Assembly (NCBI RefSeq): GCF_040412085.2 | Contig: NZ_CP115920.1 | Span: forward strand, 2,914,001-2,978,000 | DNA: 64,000 nucleotides | From: Vibrio sp. CB1-14 | Lineage (GTDB): Bacteria; Pseudomonadota; Gammaproteobacteria; Enterobacterales; Vibrionaceae | Direction of reading: 5' to 3' | Position numbers and translations under genes: made by a program | Shown: positions 37,267-46,643 of the stretch, piece by piece | How the letters are laid out: every line of letters begins with the position of its first letter | Position numbering within the stretch: the stretch's first letter is position 1 | The notes under the pieces: model-generated | Seen by the model: only the letters and a program-made list of their open reading frames with translations | Told to the model about the DNA's origin: nothing | Database searches by the model: none

Positions 37267-38844
37267 GTGACACATGGACAACCTATTGCCATCGAACTCA
37301 AGCAGATCGATAAGCGATTTGGCGCGGTGCACGCCAACAAAACTATCGACCTCAAAGTTCCGCAAGGCACGATTCACGGCATCATTGGTGAAAATGGTGC
37401 AGGCAAGTCCACTCTTATGAGTATTATTTACGGTTTTTACCACGCAGATGCAGGCGAGATGACCGTCAATGGCGAACGTTACAAGCCAGCGAACTCTCAA
37501 GAAGCCATCAAGGCAGGCATCGGCATGGTGCACCAACACTTTATGTTGGTGGAAACTTTTACCGTACTCGAGAACATTGTTCTCGGCGCTGAAGATGGAT
37601 GGAAGCTACAAGAGAGTCTTGGCAAGGCTAAGAAGAAACTCAAAGCACTGGCCGAAGATTATGGTTTGGAAGTCCCTTTAGACGCCATTGTTGGCGAGCT
37701 TCCGGTAGGTCTTCAGCAGCGAGTGGAAATCTTAAAAGCGCTCTATCGCGGAGCAAAGATCTTGATCCTCGATGAGCCAACCGGCGTGCTTACTCCTCAA
37801 GAAGCGGATCACTTATTTAAGATCCTCGACAAACTGCGTCAGCAAGGTACCACTATTATGATCATCACGCACAAGCTGCGTGAAGTATTGGCGATCACCG
37901 ATAACATCTCCGTTATGCGCCAAGGGGCGATGGTAGAGCATGTTGTTACCGCCGACACCAATAAAGAGCAACTGGCTGAGCTGATGGTGGGACGCAAAGT
38001 TCGCCTCAAAGTCGATAAGTCAGAAGCCACTCCAAAGAAAGAGCTGATCAAAGTCGACAACTTACAGTACTTCGATGACGCAGGCGTCGAGCGCGTGAAA
38101 AGCGTGAGCTTCGGAGTGCGTCAAGGCGAAGTCGTCGGTATCGCTGGTGTTTCTGGCAACGGGCAATCAGAAATACTCGCCCTGCTTTCCGGCATCCTCC
38201 AGCCTTATTCTGGGAGCATTGACATCAACGGCAGCCACATTGATAAGCACACCATGCTCGATCCGCAGCAAGTTCGCGCGATTGGTGTGGGGCATATTCC
38301 AGAGGATCGCCACAAACAAGGGCTTATCAACAAGTTCGAAGCGCAGGAAGCCTATATCCTTGGCTACCATCACCTGCCGCAATACAACAAAGGTCTTTTG
38401 CAAGACAAGCAGGCCATCAAAGAGAGCTGTCAGGCGAGCATGGATAAGTGGGATGTGCGTCCTAACGACACCACTCTGAAAACCGCTAACTTCTCCGGTG
38501 GTAACCAGCAAAAACTGGTGATTGCCCGTGAAATGGAGCAAAACCCGGATGTGCTTTTGGTCGGACAGCCAACCCGTGGGGTTGATATCGGCGCCATTGA
38601 ATACATCCACCAGCAAATCATTGCAGCGCGTGATGCCGATAAGGCAGTACTTTTAGTCTCGGTAGAGCTTGATGAAATCTTAAGCCTTTCTGACCGAATT
38701 CTGGTCGTGTTCGATGGCGCGATTGTCGGCGAAGTTTCGATTAAAGATGCCGATGAGAAAACCTTAGGTCTTATGATGGCAAACATCATGCCTGACCACC
38801 TTAAATCGGCAGCCGCCGATCAGCCACAAGGAGAAAGTGCATGA
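37267..38844 (+). CDS. ABC transporter ATP-binding protein (two NBDs, nucleoside/sugar type)
   Basis: This 525-residue ATPase has two nucleotide-binding halves like RbsA/YufO. The first has Walker A IIGENGAGKST (near residue 40), signature LPVGLQQRVEIL and Walker B ILILDEPTGVLTP. The second half has an altered Walker A, GVSGNGQSEIL, an ABC signature FSGGNQQKLVIARE and a Walker B-like VLLVGQPTRGVD. A degenerate second site is normal in this family. GTG at 37267 is the start, after AAGGCAG. Its stop overlaps the next gene's ATG (ATGA). It energises uptake by the two permeases. Confidence 0.9.
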   Translation: MTHGQPIAIELKQIDKRFGAVHANKTIDLKVPQGTIHGIIGENGAGKSTLMSIIYGFYHADAGEMTVNGERYKPANSQEAIKAGIGMVHQHFMLVETFTVLENIVLGAEDGWKLQESLGKAKKKLKALAEDYGLEVPLDAIVGELPVGLQQRVEILKALYRGAKILILDEPTGVLTPQEADHLFKILDKLRQQGTTIMIITHKLREVLAITDNISVMRQGAMVEHVVTADTNKEQLAELMVGRKVRLKVDKSEATPKKELIKVDNLQYFDDAGVERVKSVSFGVRQGEVVGIAGVSGNGQSEILALLSGILQPYSGSIDINGSHIDKHTMLDPQQVRAIGVGHIPEDRHKQGLINKFEAQEAYILGYHHLPQYNKGLLQDKQAIKESCQASMDKWDVRPNDTTLKTANFSGGNQQKLVIAREMEQNPDVLLVGQPTRGVDIGAIEYIHQQIIAARDADKAVLLVSVELDEILSLSDRILVVFDGAIVGEVSIKDADEKTLGLMMANIMPDHLKSAAADQPQGESA

Positions 38845-39971
38845 GCCAAGCAAAAGTTCCAGCTTGGGTAACCGTGGCTCTGCTACCAGCGATTAACGTG
38901 TTGGTGGCGTTCCTAGTGTCTGCCCTGCTGTTTATGTATATCGACATCAATCCGATTGATGCCGCAAAAGTGATGTGGACGGGTGCCTTTGGCTACGCCG
39001 AAGGCTTTGGCTACACCATGTATTACGCCACAGGCTTTATTTTTACCGGACTTGCTGTTGCCGTCGCGTTTCACGCGGGTCTGTTTAACATCGGTGGTGA
39101 AGGTCAAGCTTACATTGGTGGCCTCGGTGTCGGTCTTATCTGTCTCACCTTAGGCGAATATGCCCCTTGGTATATTGTGTTTCCGGTAGCGATTGTTGTC
39201 GGCGGCTTATTTGGCGCAGCTTGGGCATTTATCCCTGCTTACTTACAAGCCAAACGCGGCTCACACATCGTGATCACCACCATCATGTTTAACTTTATTG
39301 CCTCATCGCTGATGGCGTATTTGTTGGTCGATATCCTCAAGCCAGAAACGACAATGGCAACAGAAAGCCGTGTCTTTGCAGTTTCAAGTTGGCTACCAAA
39401 GATGCATGAGATCCTCGCGGTCGTTGGGATTGAGATGGCACCAAGCCCAATGAACCTGAGCTTTATCTTTGCTCTTTTATGCTGTGTGTTTGTGTGGCTA
39501 CTGATGTGGCACTCACGCTGGGGTTACGAAATCCGCTCTGTGGGCTCTAACCCATCAGCTGCTGATTACGCAGGCATCAAGTATGTGAAAATCATCATCT
39601 TAACCATGCTTATCTCTGGCATGTTGGCAGGCTTCTTTGGCCTCAACGTACTTCAAGGTGAACTGCACCAAATCAAGCTGAACTTCGTTGAAGGCTTTGG
39701 CTTTACCGGTATCGCTGTCGCACTTATGGGTCGTAACCACCCGGTAGGTGTACTGCTGGCAAGCTTGCTGTTCGGCTTCTTATACCAAGGCGGTGCGGAG
39801 CTGAGCTTTGAGTACGGTGTTGACCGAAACATCGTTGTGGTACTGCAAGGTTTGGTGATCCTATTCTCTGGCGCACTGGAGCACATGTTCCGTCCTTCTC
39901 TAGAGAGAACCTACCTCAAACTGTTCGGCAAAAAACAAGCTGAACAACAAGCAGAGAAAGGAGTCGCTTGA
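38841..39971 (+). CDS. ABC transporter permease (BPD_transp_2 type), first
   Basis: This inner-membrane permease subunit of 376 residues has about ten hydrophobic segments and the family region FNIGGEGQAYIGGL. The conserved cytoplasmic loop GYEIRSVGSNPSAADYAGIK contacts the ATPase. It overlaps the ATPase gene by four bases (ATGA), indicating coupled translation. It probably pairs with the next permease to form the nucleoside channel. Confidence 0.9.
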   Translation: MSQAKVPAWVTVALLPAINVLVAFLVSALLFMYIDINPIDAAKVMWTGAFGYAEGFGYTMYYATGFIFTGLAVAVAFHAGLFNIGGEGQAYIGGLGVGLICLTLGEYAPWYIVFPVAIVVGGLFGAAWAFIPAYLQAKRGSHIVITTIMFNFIASSLMAYLLVDILKPETTMATESRVFAVSSWLPKMHEILAVVGIEMAPSPMNLSFIFALLCCVFVWLLMWHSRWGYEIRSVGSNPSAADYAGIKYVKIIILTMLISGMLAGFFGLNVLQGELHQIKLNFVEGFGFTGIAVALMGRNHPVGVLLASLLFGFLYQGGAELSFEYGVDRNIVVVLQGLVILFSGALEHMFRPSLERTYLKLFGKKQAEQQAEKGVA

Positions 39972-39973
39972 TT

Positions 39974-40939
39974 ATGTTTGAAACGATTATTCTCATGCTT
40001 GATGCCACAATGCGTGTGGCAACCCCGCTTATCCTTGCCTCACTTGCCGGTATGTTTTGTGAACGCTCGGGTATCGTTAACATCGCTCTAGAAGGCAAGT
40101 TGCTCGCGTCGGCGTTTGCTGGTGCAGCTATGGCACATATTACTGGCTCGGCTTGGCTTGGTCTGTTTGCAGGCATTGGCGTATCTGTGTTACTTGCCCT
40201 GCTCCACGGCTTTGCTTCGATCACCCACCGCGGAGATCAAGTGGTCAGTGGTATGGCAATCAACATCCTCGCTGCCGGTCTCACCATTACCCTTGGTCGT
40301 CACTGGTTCCAACAAGGTGGTCAAACACCAGCACTATCTGGCAACGCACGATTTGCGCCTATCACCTTCCCGGGTGCTGATGCGGTTGCGGATGTGCCTG
40401 TGCTTGGTCTGCTTTACTCAGAGCTTATCAGTGGTCACTCGATTCTGGTTTACATGGTGGTGTTCATCGTCCCAGCTTGCTGGTACCTGCTATTTAAGAC
40501 GCGCTTTGGACTTCGTCTGCGCGCGGTAGGCGAGTCACCATCAGCCGTTGATACCGCGGGTATCTCAGTGGTTCGTATGCGTTATGCTGCGGTCGCTATT
40601 TGTGGCGTACTGGTGGGTATCGGTGGCGTTTATTTGTCTGTAGCACAAACGGCGCAGTTCATTCCTAACATGAGTGCAGGTAAGGGCTATATGGCTCTGG
40701 CGGCGCTTATCTTTGGTAAATGGCGACCGTTTACGGCAATGGCTGCGTGTTTGCTGTTTGGCTTCTTAGACGCATTAGCGATTCGTATGCAGGGTGTATC
40801 GATTGGTGATTTCCCAGTTCCTGTACAAGCGATTGAAGCGATTCCGTATGTGTTGACGGTGTTCTTGTTGGCTGGGTTTATTGGTAAGGCGGTGGCGCCT
40901 AAGGCGATTGGGGTGCCTTATACTAAGGAGCGTGAGTAG
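39974..40939 (+). CDS. ABC transporter permease (BPD_transp_2 type), second
   Basis: This second permease has about eight to ten hydrophobic segments. It shows GIVNIALEGKLLASAFAGAA near the N-terminus and the ATPase-contacting loop FGLRLRAVGESPSAVDTAGIS. The start ATG at 39974 is chosen since AAAGGAG sits ten bases upstream; a TTG at 39968 would overlap the previous stop. The length is then 321 residues. It ends the operon and is followed by inverted-repeat copy B, which may act at its transcript end. Confidence 0.9.
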   Translation: MFETIILMLDATMRVATPLILASLAGMFCERSGIVNIALEGKLLASAFAGAAMAHITGSAWLGLFAGIGVSVLLALLHGFASITHRGDQVVSGMAINILAAGLTITLGRHWFQQGGQTPALSGNARFAPITFPGADAVADVPVLGLLYSELISGHSILVYMVVFIVPACWYLLFKTRFGLRLRAVGESPSAVDTAGISVVRMRYAAVAICGVLVGIGGVYLSVAQTAQFIPNMSAGKGYMALAALIFGKWRPFTAMAACLLFGFLDALAIRMQGVSIGDFPVPVQAIEAIPYVLTVFLLAGFIGKAVAPKAIGVPYTKERE

Positions 40940-40962
40940 AGCGCTGCTAACGCTTCGCGTTT

Positions 40963-41099
40963 ACCCCCTCTAACTCCCCCTTATTAAGGGGGAGAACCTC
41001 GGGCTCGCTCCTATCGTCGCATCGCTGAACAACTATAGTCAGGCGACGCGTTAGCGAGCCAGTAGTTCCTCCCCTTTATAAGGGGAGGCTAGGAGGGGT
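40963..41099 (-). repeat. Inverted-repeat element, copy B
   Basis: This 137-bp copy in the reverse orientation to copy A begins ACCCCCTCTAACTCCCCCTT and ends AGGGGAGGCTAGGAGGGGT. Inner hairpins CTCCCCCTTATTAAGGGGGAG and CTCCCCTTTATAAGGGGAG match the other copies. The central part CTATCGTCGCATCGC...GCGACGCGTTAGCGAG is shared with copy C. It lies after the ABC permease gene and before the prfC terminator. Confidence 0.9.
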
Positions 41100-41128
41100 A
41101 GGCTCTTAACTCCCCCCACTCGCCAAAC

Positions 41129-41156
41129 AAAAAAAGCCGCTCTCCCGAGCGGCTTT
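41129..41156 (-). terminator. prfC intrinsic terminator
   Basis: AAAGCCGCTC-TCCC-GAGCGGCTTT has an A-tract at 41129-41135 giving the minus-strand T-run. Confidence 0.9.
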
Positions 41157-41175
41157 CCCATTCAATCAACCAGCA

Positions 41176-42765
41176 TTAGTGCTCACGCGTCGCACGGAAC
41201 TTAACATCTGGGAAACGCTCTTGCGCTAGGTTCAAGTTCACCATAGTCGGTGCAACATAGCTTAGGTTGTTGCCACCATCCAACGCTAGGTTGGTTTGGT
41301 TCTTACGCTTGAACTCTTCGAGCTTCTTATCGTCATCACACTCAATCCAGCGTGCTGTCGCAACGTTCACGCTCTCGTAGATCGCTTCAACGTTGTACTC
41401 AGATTTTAGACGCGCAACAACCACGTCAAACTGAAGCACACCAACCGCGCCAACGATCAGGTCGTTGTTCTGTAGTGGACGGAATACCTGTACTGCACCC
41501 TCTTCAGATAGCTGAACCAGACCTTTCAGTAGCTGCTTCTGCTTCAATGGATCTTTTAGGCGAATACGGCGGAATAGCTCCGGTGCGAAATTTGGAATGC
41601 CAGAGAACTTCAGTGATTCACCTTGAGTGAAGGTATCACCAATCTGGATAGTACCGTGGTTGTGAAGACCAATGATATCACCAGCATAAGCATTTTCTGC
41701 TCGCGCACGGTCGCCCGCCATAAAGGTTACTGCGTCAGAGATGCTGACGTTTTTACCAGTGCGAACGTGGTTCATCTTCATACCTTGCTTGTAGGTACCT
41801 GATACGATACGCATGAAGGCGATACGGTCGCGGTGCTTAGGATCCATGTTTGCTTGGATCTTAAATACGAAACCAGAGAACTTGTCTTCTGTTGCTTCAA
41901 CGTCACGCTCATTTGCTTGACGTGTTTGTGGCGCTGGAGCCCACTTAGTCAGACCATCTAGCATGTGGTCAACACCGAAGTTACCAAGAGCAGTACCGAA
42001 GTAAACTGGCGTCAGTTCGCCTTTTAAGAATGACTCTAGGTCAAACTCAGGGCATGCGCCCATTACTAGCTCAAGCTCTTCGCGCACGCTCTCTGCGAGA
42101 TCAGCACCTACGGCTTCATCAAGATCTGGGTTATCAAGACCTTTGATGATGCGTACTTCTTGGATTTCGTGACCGTGGCCAGATTCGTAAAGAATCGTTT
42201 CGTCACGGTGGATGTGATAAACACCTTTAAACTCTTTACCACAACCAATTGGCCAAGAGATTGGCGCACACATCATGCCAAGTTCGCTTTCTACTTCGTC
42301 CAATACTTCCATTGGGTCACGAACGTCACGGTCGAGTTTGTTCATGAAGGTAACGATAGGCGTATCGCGAAGACGGGTAACTTCCATCAGTTTACGAGTA
42401 CGATCCTCGACACCTTTCGCAGCGTCGATAACCATCAAGCAAGAGTCTACCGCCGTTAGTGTACGATAAGTATCTTCCGAGAAGTCTTCGTGTCCTGGGG
42501 TATCGAGAAGGTTTACCAAGCAGTCGTTGTATGGAAACTGCATCACGGAAGTTGTTACCGAGATACCACGCTCTTTTTCCATTTCCATCCAGTCCGACTT
42601 CGCGTGCTGTGCACTGCCACGGCCTTTTACTGTACCTGCTTTCTGAATCGCGTTTCCGAATAACAGTACTTTTTCAGTAATGGTGGTTTTACCCGCATCC
42701 GGGTGAGAGATGATCGCAAACGTTCTACGCTTAGAAACTTGTTGCAAAAATTGAGGATTTGACAT
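41176..42765 (-). CDS. prfC: Peptide chain release factor 3
   Basis: RF3 is a ribosome-associated GTPase that recycles RF1/RF2 after termination. Start at 42765 ([19 protein letters not shown], 529 residues) equals the E. coli length; the upstream in-frame ATG at 42816 adds no homology. G1 [13 protein letters not shown]3 [16 protein letters not shown] and G4 [12 protein letters not shown] are intact. Domains II and III follow, with [21 protein letters not shown] near the C-terminus. It is monocistronic with a clean terminator. Confidence 0.96.
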   Translation of the reverse strand: MSNPQFLQQVSKRRTFAIISHPDAGKTTITEKVLLFGNAIQKAGTVKGRGSAQHAKSDWMEMEKERGISVTTSVMQFPYNDCLVNLLDTPGHEDFSEDTYRTLTAVDSCLMVIDAAKGVEDRTRKLMEVTRLRDTPIVTFMNKLDRDVRDPMEVLDEVESELGMMCAPISWPIGCGKEFKGVYHIHRDETILYESGHGHEIQEVRIIKGLDNPDLDEAVGADLAESVREELELVMGACPEFDLESFLKGELTPVYFGTALGNFGVDHMLDGLTKWAPAPQTRQANERDVEATEDKFSGFVFKIQANMDPKHRDRIAFMRIVSGTYKQGMKMNHVRTGKNVSISDAVTFMAGDRARAENAYAGDIIGLHNHGTIQIGDTFTQGESLKFSGIPNFAPELFRRIRLKDPLKQKQLLKGLVQLSEEGAVQVFRPLQNNDLIVGAVGVLQFDVVVARLKSEYNVEAIYESVNVATARWIECDDDKKLEEFKRKNQTNLALDGGNNLSYVAPTMVNLNLAQERFPDVKFRATREH

Positions 42766-42889
42766 GAATCTCGATCTTCTTGATTTGTAGAATAGCGTTT
42801 GAAGGCATTGGCTCAACCACTACTCGAAGGCGTCGAAAAAATAATGGGCGCTATTTTCACCGATCTAGCTTTGATTCTCAATCACTAGT

Positions 42890-43018
42890 TTCCCTCAGGC
42901 CGTCTTATCTCCGGACAGCTGATTGATATGGGAGGCTTTGTCTCTGAAGTTAACTGCTGCGCCGCAAGAATCATCGTCACGATGATTTTGGGGCTGGAGC
43001 CTTCCAGCCCACTTTTTT
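42890..43018 (+). ncRNA. Candidate small RNA ending in a strong intrinsic terminator
   Basis: The 255-bp gap between prfC and the next gene ends, on the plus strand, in GGGCTGGA-GCCT-TCCAGCCC followed by ACTTTTTTG (42990-43018). Just upstream is AATCATCGT-C-ACGATGATT (42969-42987), a second perfect hairpin followed by TTT. No plus-strand protein gene precedes it. The terminator points away from prfC and toward the convergent outer membrane protein gene, so a plus-strand RNA could also act antisense to the end of that gene. The 5' end is guessed, and I recognise no known Vibrio sRNA family. Confidence 0.35.
42990..43018 (+). terminator. Orphan plus-strand intrinsic terminator
   Basis: An eight-base perfect GC-rich stem (GGGCTGGA/TCCAGCCC) is followed by six T at 43013-43018. 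On the minus strand there is no T-run after it, so it is not a terminator for the neighbouring minus-strand gene. Confidence 0.75.
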
Positions 43019-43020
43019 GA

Positions 43021-44157
43021 TCATAACTGCCAAGCATGGCCGACGGTAATATAGTACGCCCACTCTTCTGGCCCTTTAGCTGCGTCGACACCCACCCTCA
43101 TATTCAGTTGGCGCGCAACTAAATAGCGAAAACCACCACCGACAACGCTTTGATACTCCGCATCAGAAAAACTCTGACCATCCTCAACTGCTTTACCCGT
43201 TCCTGTAAACCCAACAATCGACCAACGTGGCGTCACATCATAGCGAGCTTCAAGCTCAGCCAAGGCCATGTCTTGGCCTTGGTAGCGCATCGCGGCAATA
43301 CCACGCATATTGATAAAAGGACGTGCATAGTATGGCGCATCGTCGCTCACCGTTTGATAGTCGCCACGCACACCGATGATGAGATCCTCTCGCACTGGCG
43401 CAAAGTAATTCACCTGAGCTCGCGCTTTTTGGTAATCCACATCGCCGCCAAAGGCTGTATTGTGAAAATCCGTACTGAATTTCGCTTTTAGGCCATCATT
43501 AGGGGTAAAGATCGTATCGCGGCTATCGTAAGTCACTTTTAATTCGACACCAGCGTCTTCAAGATCGAAATCGATCGGTGGGATACCCGGAATGGCATTG
43601 CCTATATCAAATGTACTTTTAGAAGAAAGAAGTGAGTATTTCGCACCGACAAACCAATTGCTGCCGGCAATCCGATAATCGATATCTTGCATAAAGTAGA
43701 GACCATCGATGTTGAAATCGAACGGCACATCGCCTTGGTAATACTTTAAGTTGAACGAGCCGTAAAATAGACCGCCTTGGTAACGCCACGCATCTTCCTG
43801 CCAAGAGCCAAAGTGAAACGCTCCTGTGAGCCAAGAGCCATTTTCGGTTCCCGCGGCAGCGACCGCTGTCACGCTAGGTGGCAATCCAACGACTTCATCA
43901 GGGTTTTCTTTACGAAGCTGCTTGCGCTTTTCAGACTCATGGAAAAACAACATTGCAGCACCACCACCGACGCCGACCGCAGGATCAGTGATGATGATAG
44001 GTACCGGCATAAAACCAATAGCATTGTCCAACACCCATTGACTGGCATCGAACATACCGTCTTTGGGGTCAATGAATTGCTGCATCGCCCCTACATTTGT
44101 AGAAACACATAAGGCTGAAATAGCTGCCAGAAATATCTTACTATTCGTCTTTTCCAT
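43021..44157 (-). CDS. Outer membrane beta-barrel protein, BamA/TamA (surface antigen) type
   Basis: This is a predicted outer membrane protein with a signal peptide (MEKTNSKIFLAAISALCVST, likely cleaved after VGA). A Bac_surface_Ag-like barrel follows in the C-terminal two thirds (ELKVTYDSRDTIFTPNDGLKAKF, VGGGFRYLVARQLNMRVGVDAA). There are no POTRA repeats, unlike BamA. The GMRG-like loop reads FINMRGIAAMRYQGQDM. Glycine-rich PAVGVGGGAAMLFF starts the barrel. The start at 44157 follows GGAGAGGTC; a frame opens at 44172. The function is unknown. It is divergent from the TPR gene at 44384. Confidence 0.78.
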   Translation of the reverse strand: MEKTNSKIFLAAISALCVSTNVGAMQQFIDPKDGMFDASQWVLDNAIGFMPVPIIITDPAVGVGGGAAMLFFHESEKRKQLRKENPDEVVGLPPSVTAVAAAGTENGSWLTGAFHFGSWQEDAWRYQGGLFYGSFNLKYYQGDVPFDFNIDGLYFMQDIDYRIAGSNWFVGAKYSLLSSKSTFDIGNAIPGIPPIDFDLEDAGVELKVTYDSRDTIFTPNDGLKAKFSTDFHNTAFGGDVDYQKARAQVNYFAPVREDLIIGVRGDYQTVSDDAPYYARPFINMRGIAAMRYQGQDMALAELEARYDVTPRWSIVGFTGTGKAVEDGQSFSDAEYQSVVGGGFRYLVARQLNMRVGVDAAKGPEEWAYYITVGHAWQL

Positions 44158-44383
44158 GACCTCTCCTTGCACGCAAAACGCACAATATCACTGAGTATTG
44201 ATAGTTACATAATAATCACGTTTAGGTAACAAAAACCACTGAGTTAGCGGCATTTTTTAGTAAAAATGTCAGCCTATCCGCTCGCTGTAAGCATTTAGCT
44301 CGTCTATAGTTAGTAGTGATAAGTCCATGGTTTAGGTTATTATTTTAACGGCATGCATACCTTTATATTGGTATGAGTAGCGA

Positions 44384-46096
44384 GTGATATCTAGTTTTTC
44401 ATCAAGAAGTGAACTCGTTACTATTTTTCAATGTCCTAAAGTGGCAAAATACGCAGATCCTACAAAAAGAGAGTCAGAAACGGTGTCAGAACAAGCTCCA
44501 TTAGATATTCGAATCGAAGAAAATCAAACCCGTGTGAAGGATCAACTTAATCGTATTCTTTCCAGTAAAGCGTTCGACCAAAGCCCGAAGATGAAGCAGT
44601 TACTCTCTTTCGTCGTCGAACAGACTTTGGCGGGCAATGGAGATCGACTCAAACAGTTCACCATCGCGACCGAAGTGTTTGATCGTGATGCCGACTTTGA
44701 TCACCAAGCTGACCCAATTGTACGTATTCAAGCGGGGCGTGTTCGCCGCACACTTGAAACCTATTACCTAACGGAAGGGGTAAACGACCCGTTGGTGCTA
44801 TCGATCCCTAAAGGTCGTTATAGCCCGATTTTTACCCCGCAGATCCCTCAAGCGGCACGTCAATCAACTACACTAGCCCAAATGGTGGGTGACACCAATA
44901 AGGCACTCAACCCAACTCTGACTGTACTGCCGTTTTTGTCGCTCTCCGATGATGCCGAGAAGCGCTTCTTCGCCGAAGGTTTTGGTGAAGAGCTTGCCAC
45001 TGAGCTAGCCCGTTTTGACATGCTTAAAGTGGTATCGATGCACGCGCTGGGTGACACCAATATCGACCCTCGCACCTCTGCTGACGTAAAAGGTCTGGGC
45101 GAAAAACTCAATGTCTCTTTTATCACCTCAGGCACTATGCAAGCCCTTGGCAACAAGGTACGCATTTACGCTAAGCTTTATCGCACTGACAGCGGTGAGC
45201 AAGTCTGGGCTGAGAAGTACACCTGCGATTTAGCCACCGACGATTTGTTCTCTGTGCAAGATGACATCATCGCCGAAATCGTCGCTGAGCTTGCTTCAAG
45301 CTTTGGCATTATCCACCGTGAGATCTACGCCAGCTGCAATCAGAAAAAGATTGAGCATCTGTCGACGTACGAAGCAACCTTGCGCTATCGTCATTACCTC
45401 ATGACACTGACCGAAGATACCCACCTGCAAGCGATGCAGGCACTACTAAGCGCGGTGCAAAACGAACCGGATATTGCCCTGCTACATGCCATGCTGGCCG
45501 TGCTCTATTTCGATGCCGAAATGCTCGGTATGGGACAGGTAGACAATGCAGTAGAAACCGGTCTGAATCACGCTCGTCGTGCCGTGGAGCTTGAACCAAG
45601 CAACCAAGAAGCACAAATGGCGATGCTGATGGCGTATCAGCTAAAAGACGATGTGAGCGGCATTATCGAAACCGTTGATAAAGTACTCGCTATCAACCCG
45701 AATGCCGCCTATCAAATTGGCCTATGTGGCTGGGCATTGTGCATGGCGGGAGAGTTTGAACGCGGCCTTGAGCTTCTAGAAAACTCCAAAGCGCTCAACC
45801 CATTCCGCCCGCCGTGGTTTTCATTGGTTTCTGTGGTGTACAAAATCATGCAAGACGACTTTGACGGCGCGGAAAAATCCATCAGTAAGCTGTCGCTACG
45901 CCGCCTATTCTGGGTACCGATGCTGAAAGCTGTGATTCAAGTGTACAAAGGCGAGTTCAAACAAGCTCAAGCCAGCTACAAAGAGATGCTACAAATCCGT
46001 CCTGACTTTGAGGGCAATGAAGAGCGCTACCTAGGTGCGTTTATCTCCAGCCCCGCGATTAAGAACAAGCTGCTTGAAGGGCTTGCTCGTTTGTAA
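44384..46096 (+). CDS. TolB/FlgO-like and tetratricopeptide repeat protein
   Basis: The 570-residue protein has three parts. Residues about 45-150 hold a domain with QLNRILSSKAFDQSPKMKQLL and ADPIVRIQAGRVRRTLETYY, common in proteins with cyclase or TPR outputs. Residues 185-300 resemble the TolB/FlgO N-terminal domain of CadC-like proteins (TVLPFLSLSDDAEKRFFAEGF). The C-terminal half contains TPR-like helical repeats (ALLHAMLAVLYFDAEMLG, ARRAVELEPSNQEA). No transmembrane segment or helix-turn-helix is clear. The GTG at 44384 is only one possible start; another GTG is at 44483. Function is unknown; a signalling or scaffold role is a guess. Confidence 0.7.
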   Translation: MISSFSSRSELVTIFQCPKVAKYADPTKRESETVSEQAPLDIRIEENQTRVKDQLNRILSSKAFDQSPKMKQLLSFVVEQTLAGNGDRLKQFTIATEVFDRDADFDHQADPIVRIQAGRVRRTLETYYLTEGVNDPLVLSIPKGRYSPIFTPQIPQAARQSTTLAQMVGDTNKALNPTLTVLPFLSLSDDAEKRFFAEGFGEELATELARFDMLKVVSMHALGDTNIDPRTSADVKGLGEKLNVSFITSGTMQALGNKVRIYAKLYRTDSGEQVWAEKYTCDLATDDLFSVQDDIIAEIVAELASSFGIIHREIYASCNQKKIEHLSTYEATLRYRHYLMTLTEDTHLQAMQALLSAVQNEPDIALLHAMLAVLYFDAEMLGMGQVDNAVETGLNHARRAVELEPSNQEAQMAMLMAYQLKDDVSGIIETVDKVLAINPNAAYQIGLCGWALCMAGEFERGLELLENSKALNPFRPPWFSLVSVVYKIMQDDFDGAEKSISKLSLRRLFWVPMLKAVIQVYKGEFKQAQASYKEMLQIRPDFEGNEERYLGAFISSPAIKNKLLEGLARL

Positions 46097-46132
46097 TCCA
46101 AAGGAAGCAAATAGTAGATAGCAAAAGAGAGC

Positions 46133-46149
46133 CAAACGGCTCTCTTTTT
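46133..46149. terminator. Bidirectional terminator
   Basis: AAAAGAGAGCC-AAAC-GGCTCTCTTTTT lies between the TPR gene and the convergent glycine-zipper gene; the stem continues to 46155. Confidence 0.88.
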
Positions 46150-46184
46150 AGTTTACGGTTCATTAGGTTGACAGTCAGTGCGAG

Positions 46185-46634
46185 CTAGTAATCGTAGATA
46201 TCATCTTCATACGCCTCTTCAAGATAGTCCTCTTCGATTTGCTCCTCGACTATCTCTTCCGCGATGTACTCTTCTTCAATGATCTCTTCTGCCACCACTT
46301 CTTCGGCAATGTACTCTTCTTCGATATACTCTTCGGCCAAGTATTCTTCTGCGATGTACTCATCTTCAATGATCACATCGGTGGCTACTTCGCACTCAGC
46401 TTCATAATACGCGCCATCAATTGCACCGCCAACCGCGCCAGCGCCGCCGCCGATTAAGGCTCCCGTTTTTGCACCATCACTGCCATCAACAATGCCGCCA
46501 ACAATCGCACCTGTAACCGCACCATCGACTGCACCAACGACAGCACCTTCGGCTTCTTGATCACAGTAGTAACCAAAGCTCATCGAGCTTAGCATCATCA
46601 AACAGGCACCAATAATTAGACTTAACTTGTTCAT
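46185..46634 (-). CDS. Glycine-zipper protein with acidic five-residue tandem repeats
   Basis: This 149-residue exported protein starts MNKLSLIIGACLMMLSSMSFG, a signal peptide. A glycine-zipper segment follows (GAVVGAVDGAVTGAIVGGIV, GALIGGGAGAVGGAIDGA), of the kind that packs in outer membrane or periplasmic proteins. From about residue 90 to the end is an acidic tract of roughly ten five-residue units such as EEYIA, EEYLA, EEYIE, EEVVA and EEIIE, ending DDIYDY. At DNA level this is a degenerate 15-bp repeat. Charge is strongly negative. Function is unknown. It lies nine bases downstream of the SDR gene and is probably cotranscribed with it. Confidence 0.8.
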   Translation of the reverse strand: MNKLSLIIGACLMMLSSMSFGYYCDQEAEGAVVGAVDGAVTGAIVGGIVDGSDGAKTGALIGGGAGAVGGAIDGAYYEAECEVATDVIIEDEYIAEEYLAEEYIEEEYIAEEVVAEEIIEEEYIAEEIVEEQIEEDYLEEAYEDDIYDY

Positions 46635-46643
46635 TCTACTCTC

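Noticed and set aside
42885..43091. 68-codon minus-strand frame near the end of the outer membrane protein gene
   Set aside because: It overlaps that gene's 3' end out of frame and has no ribosome binding site or similarity.
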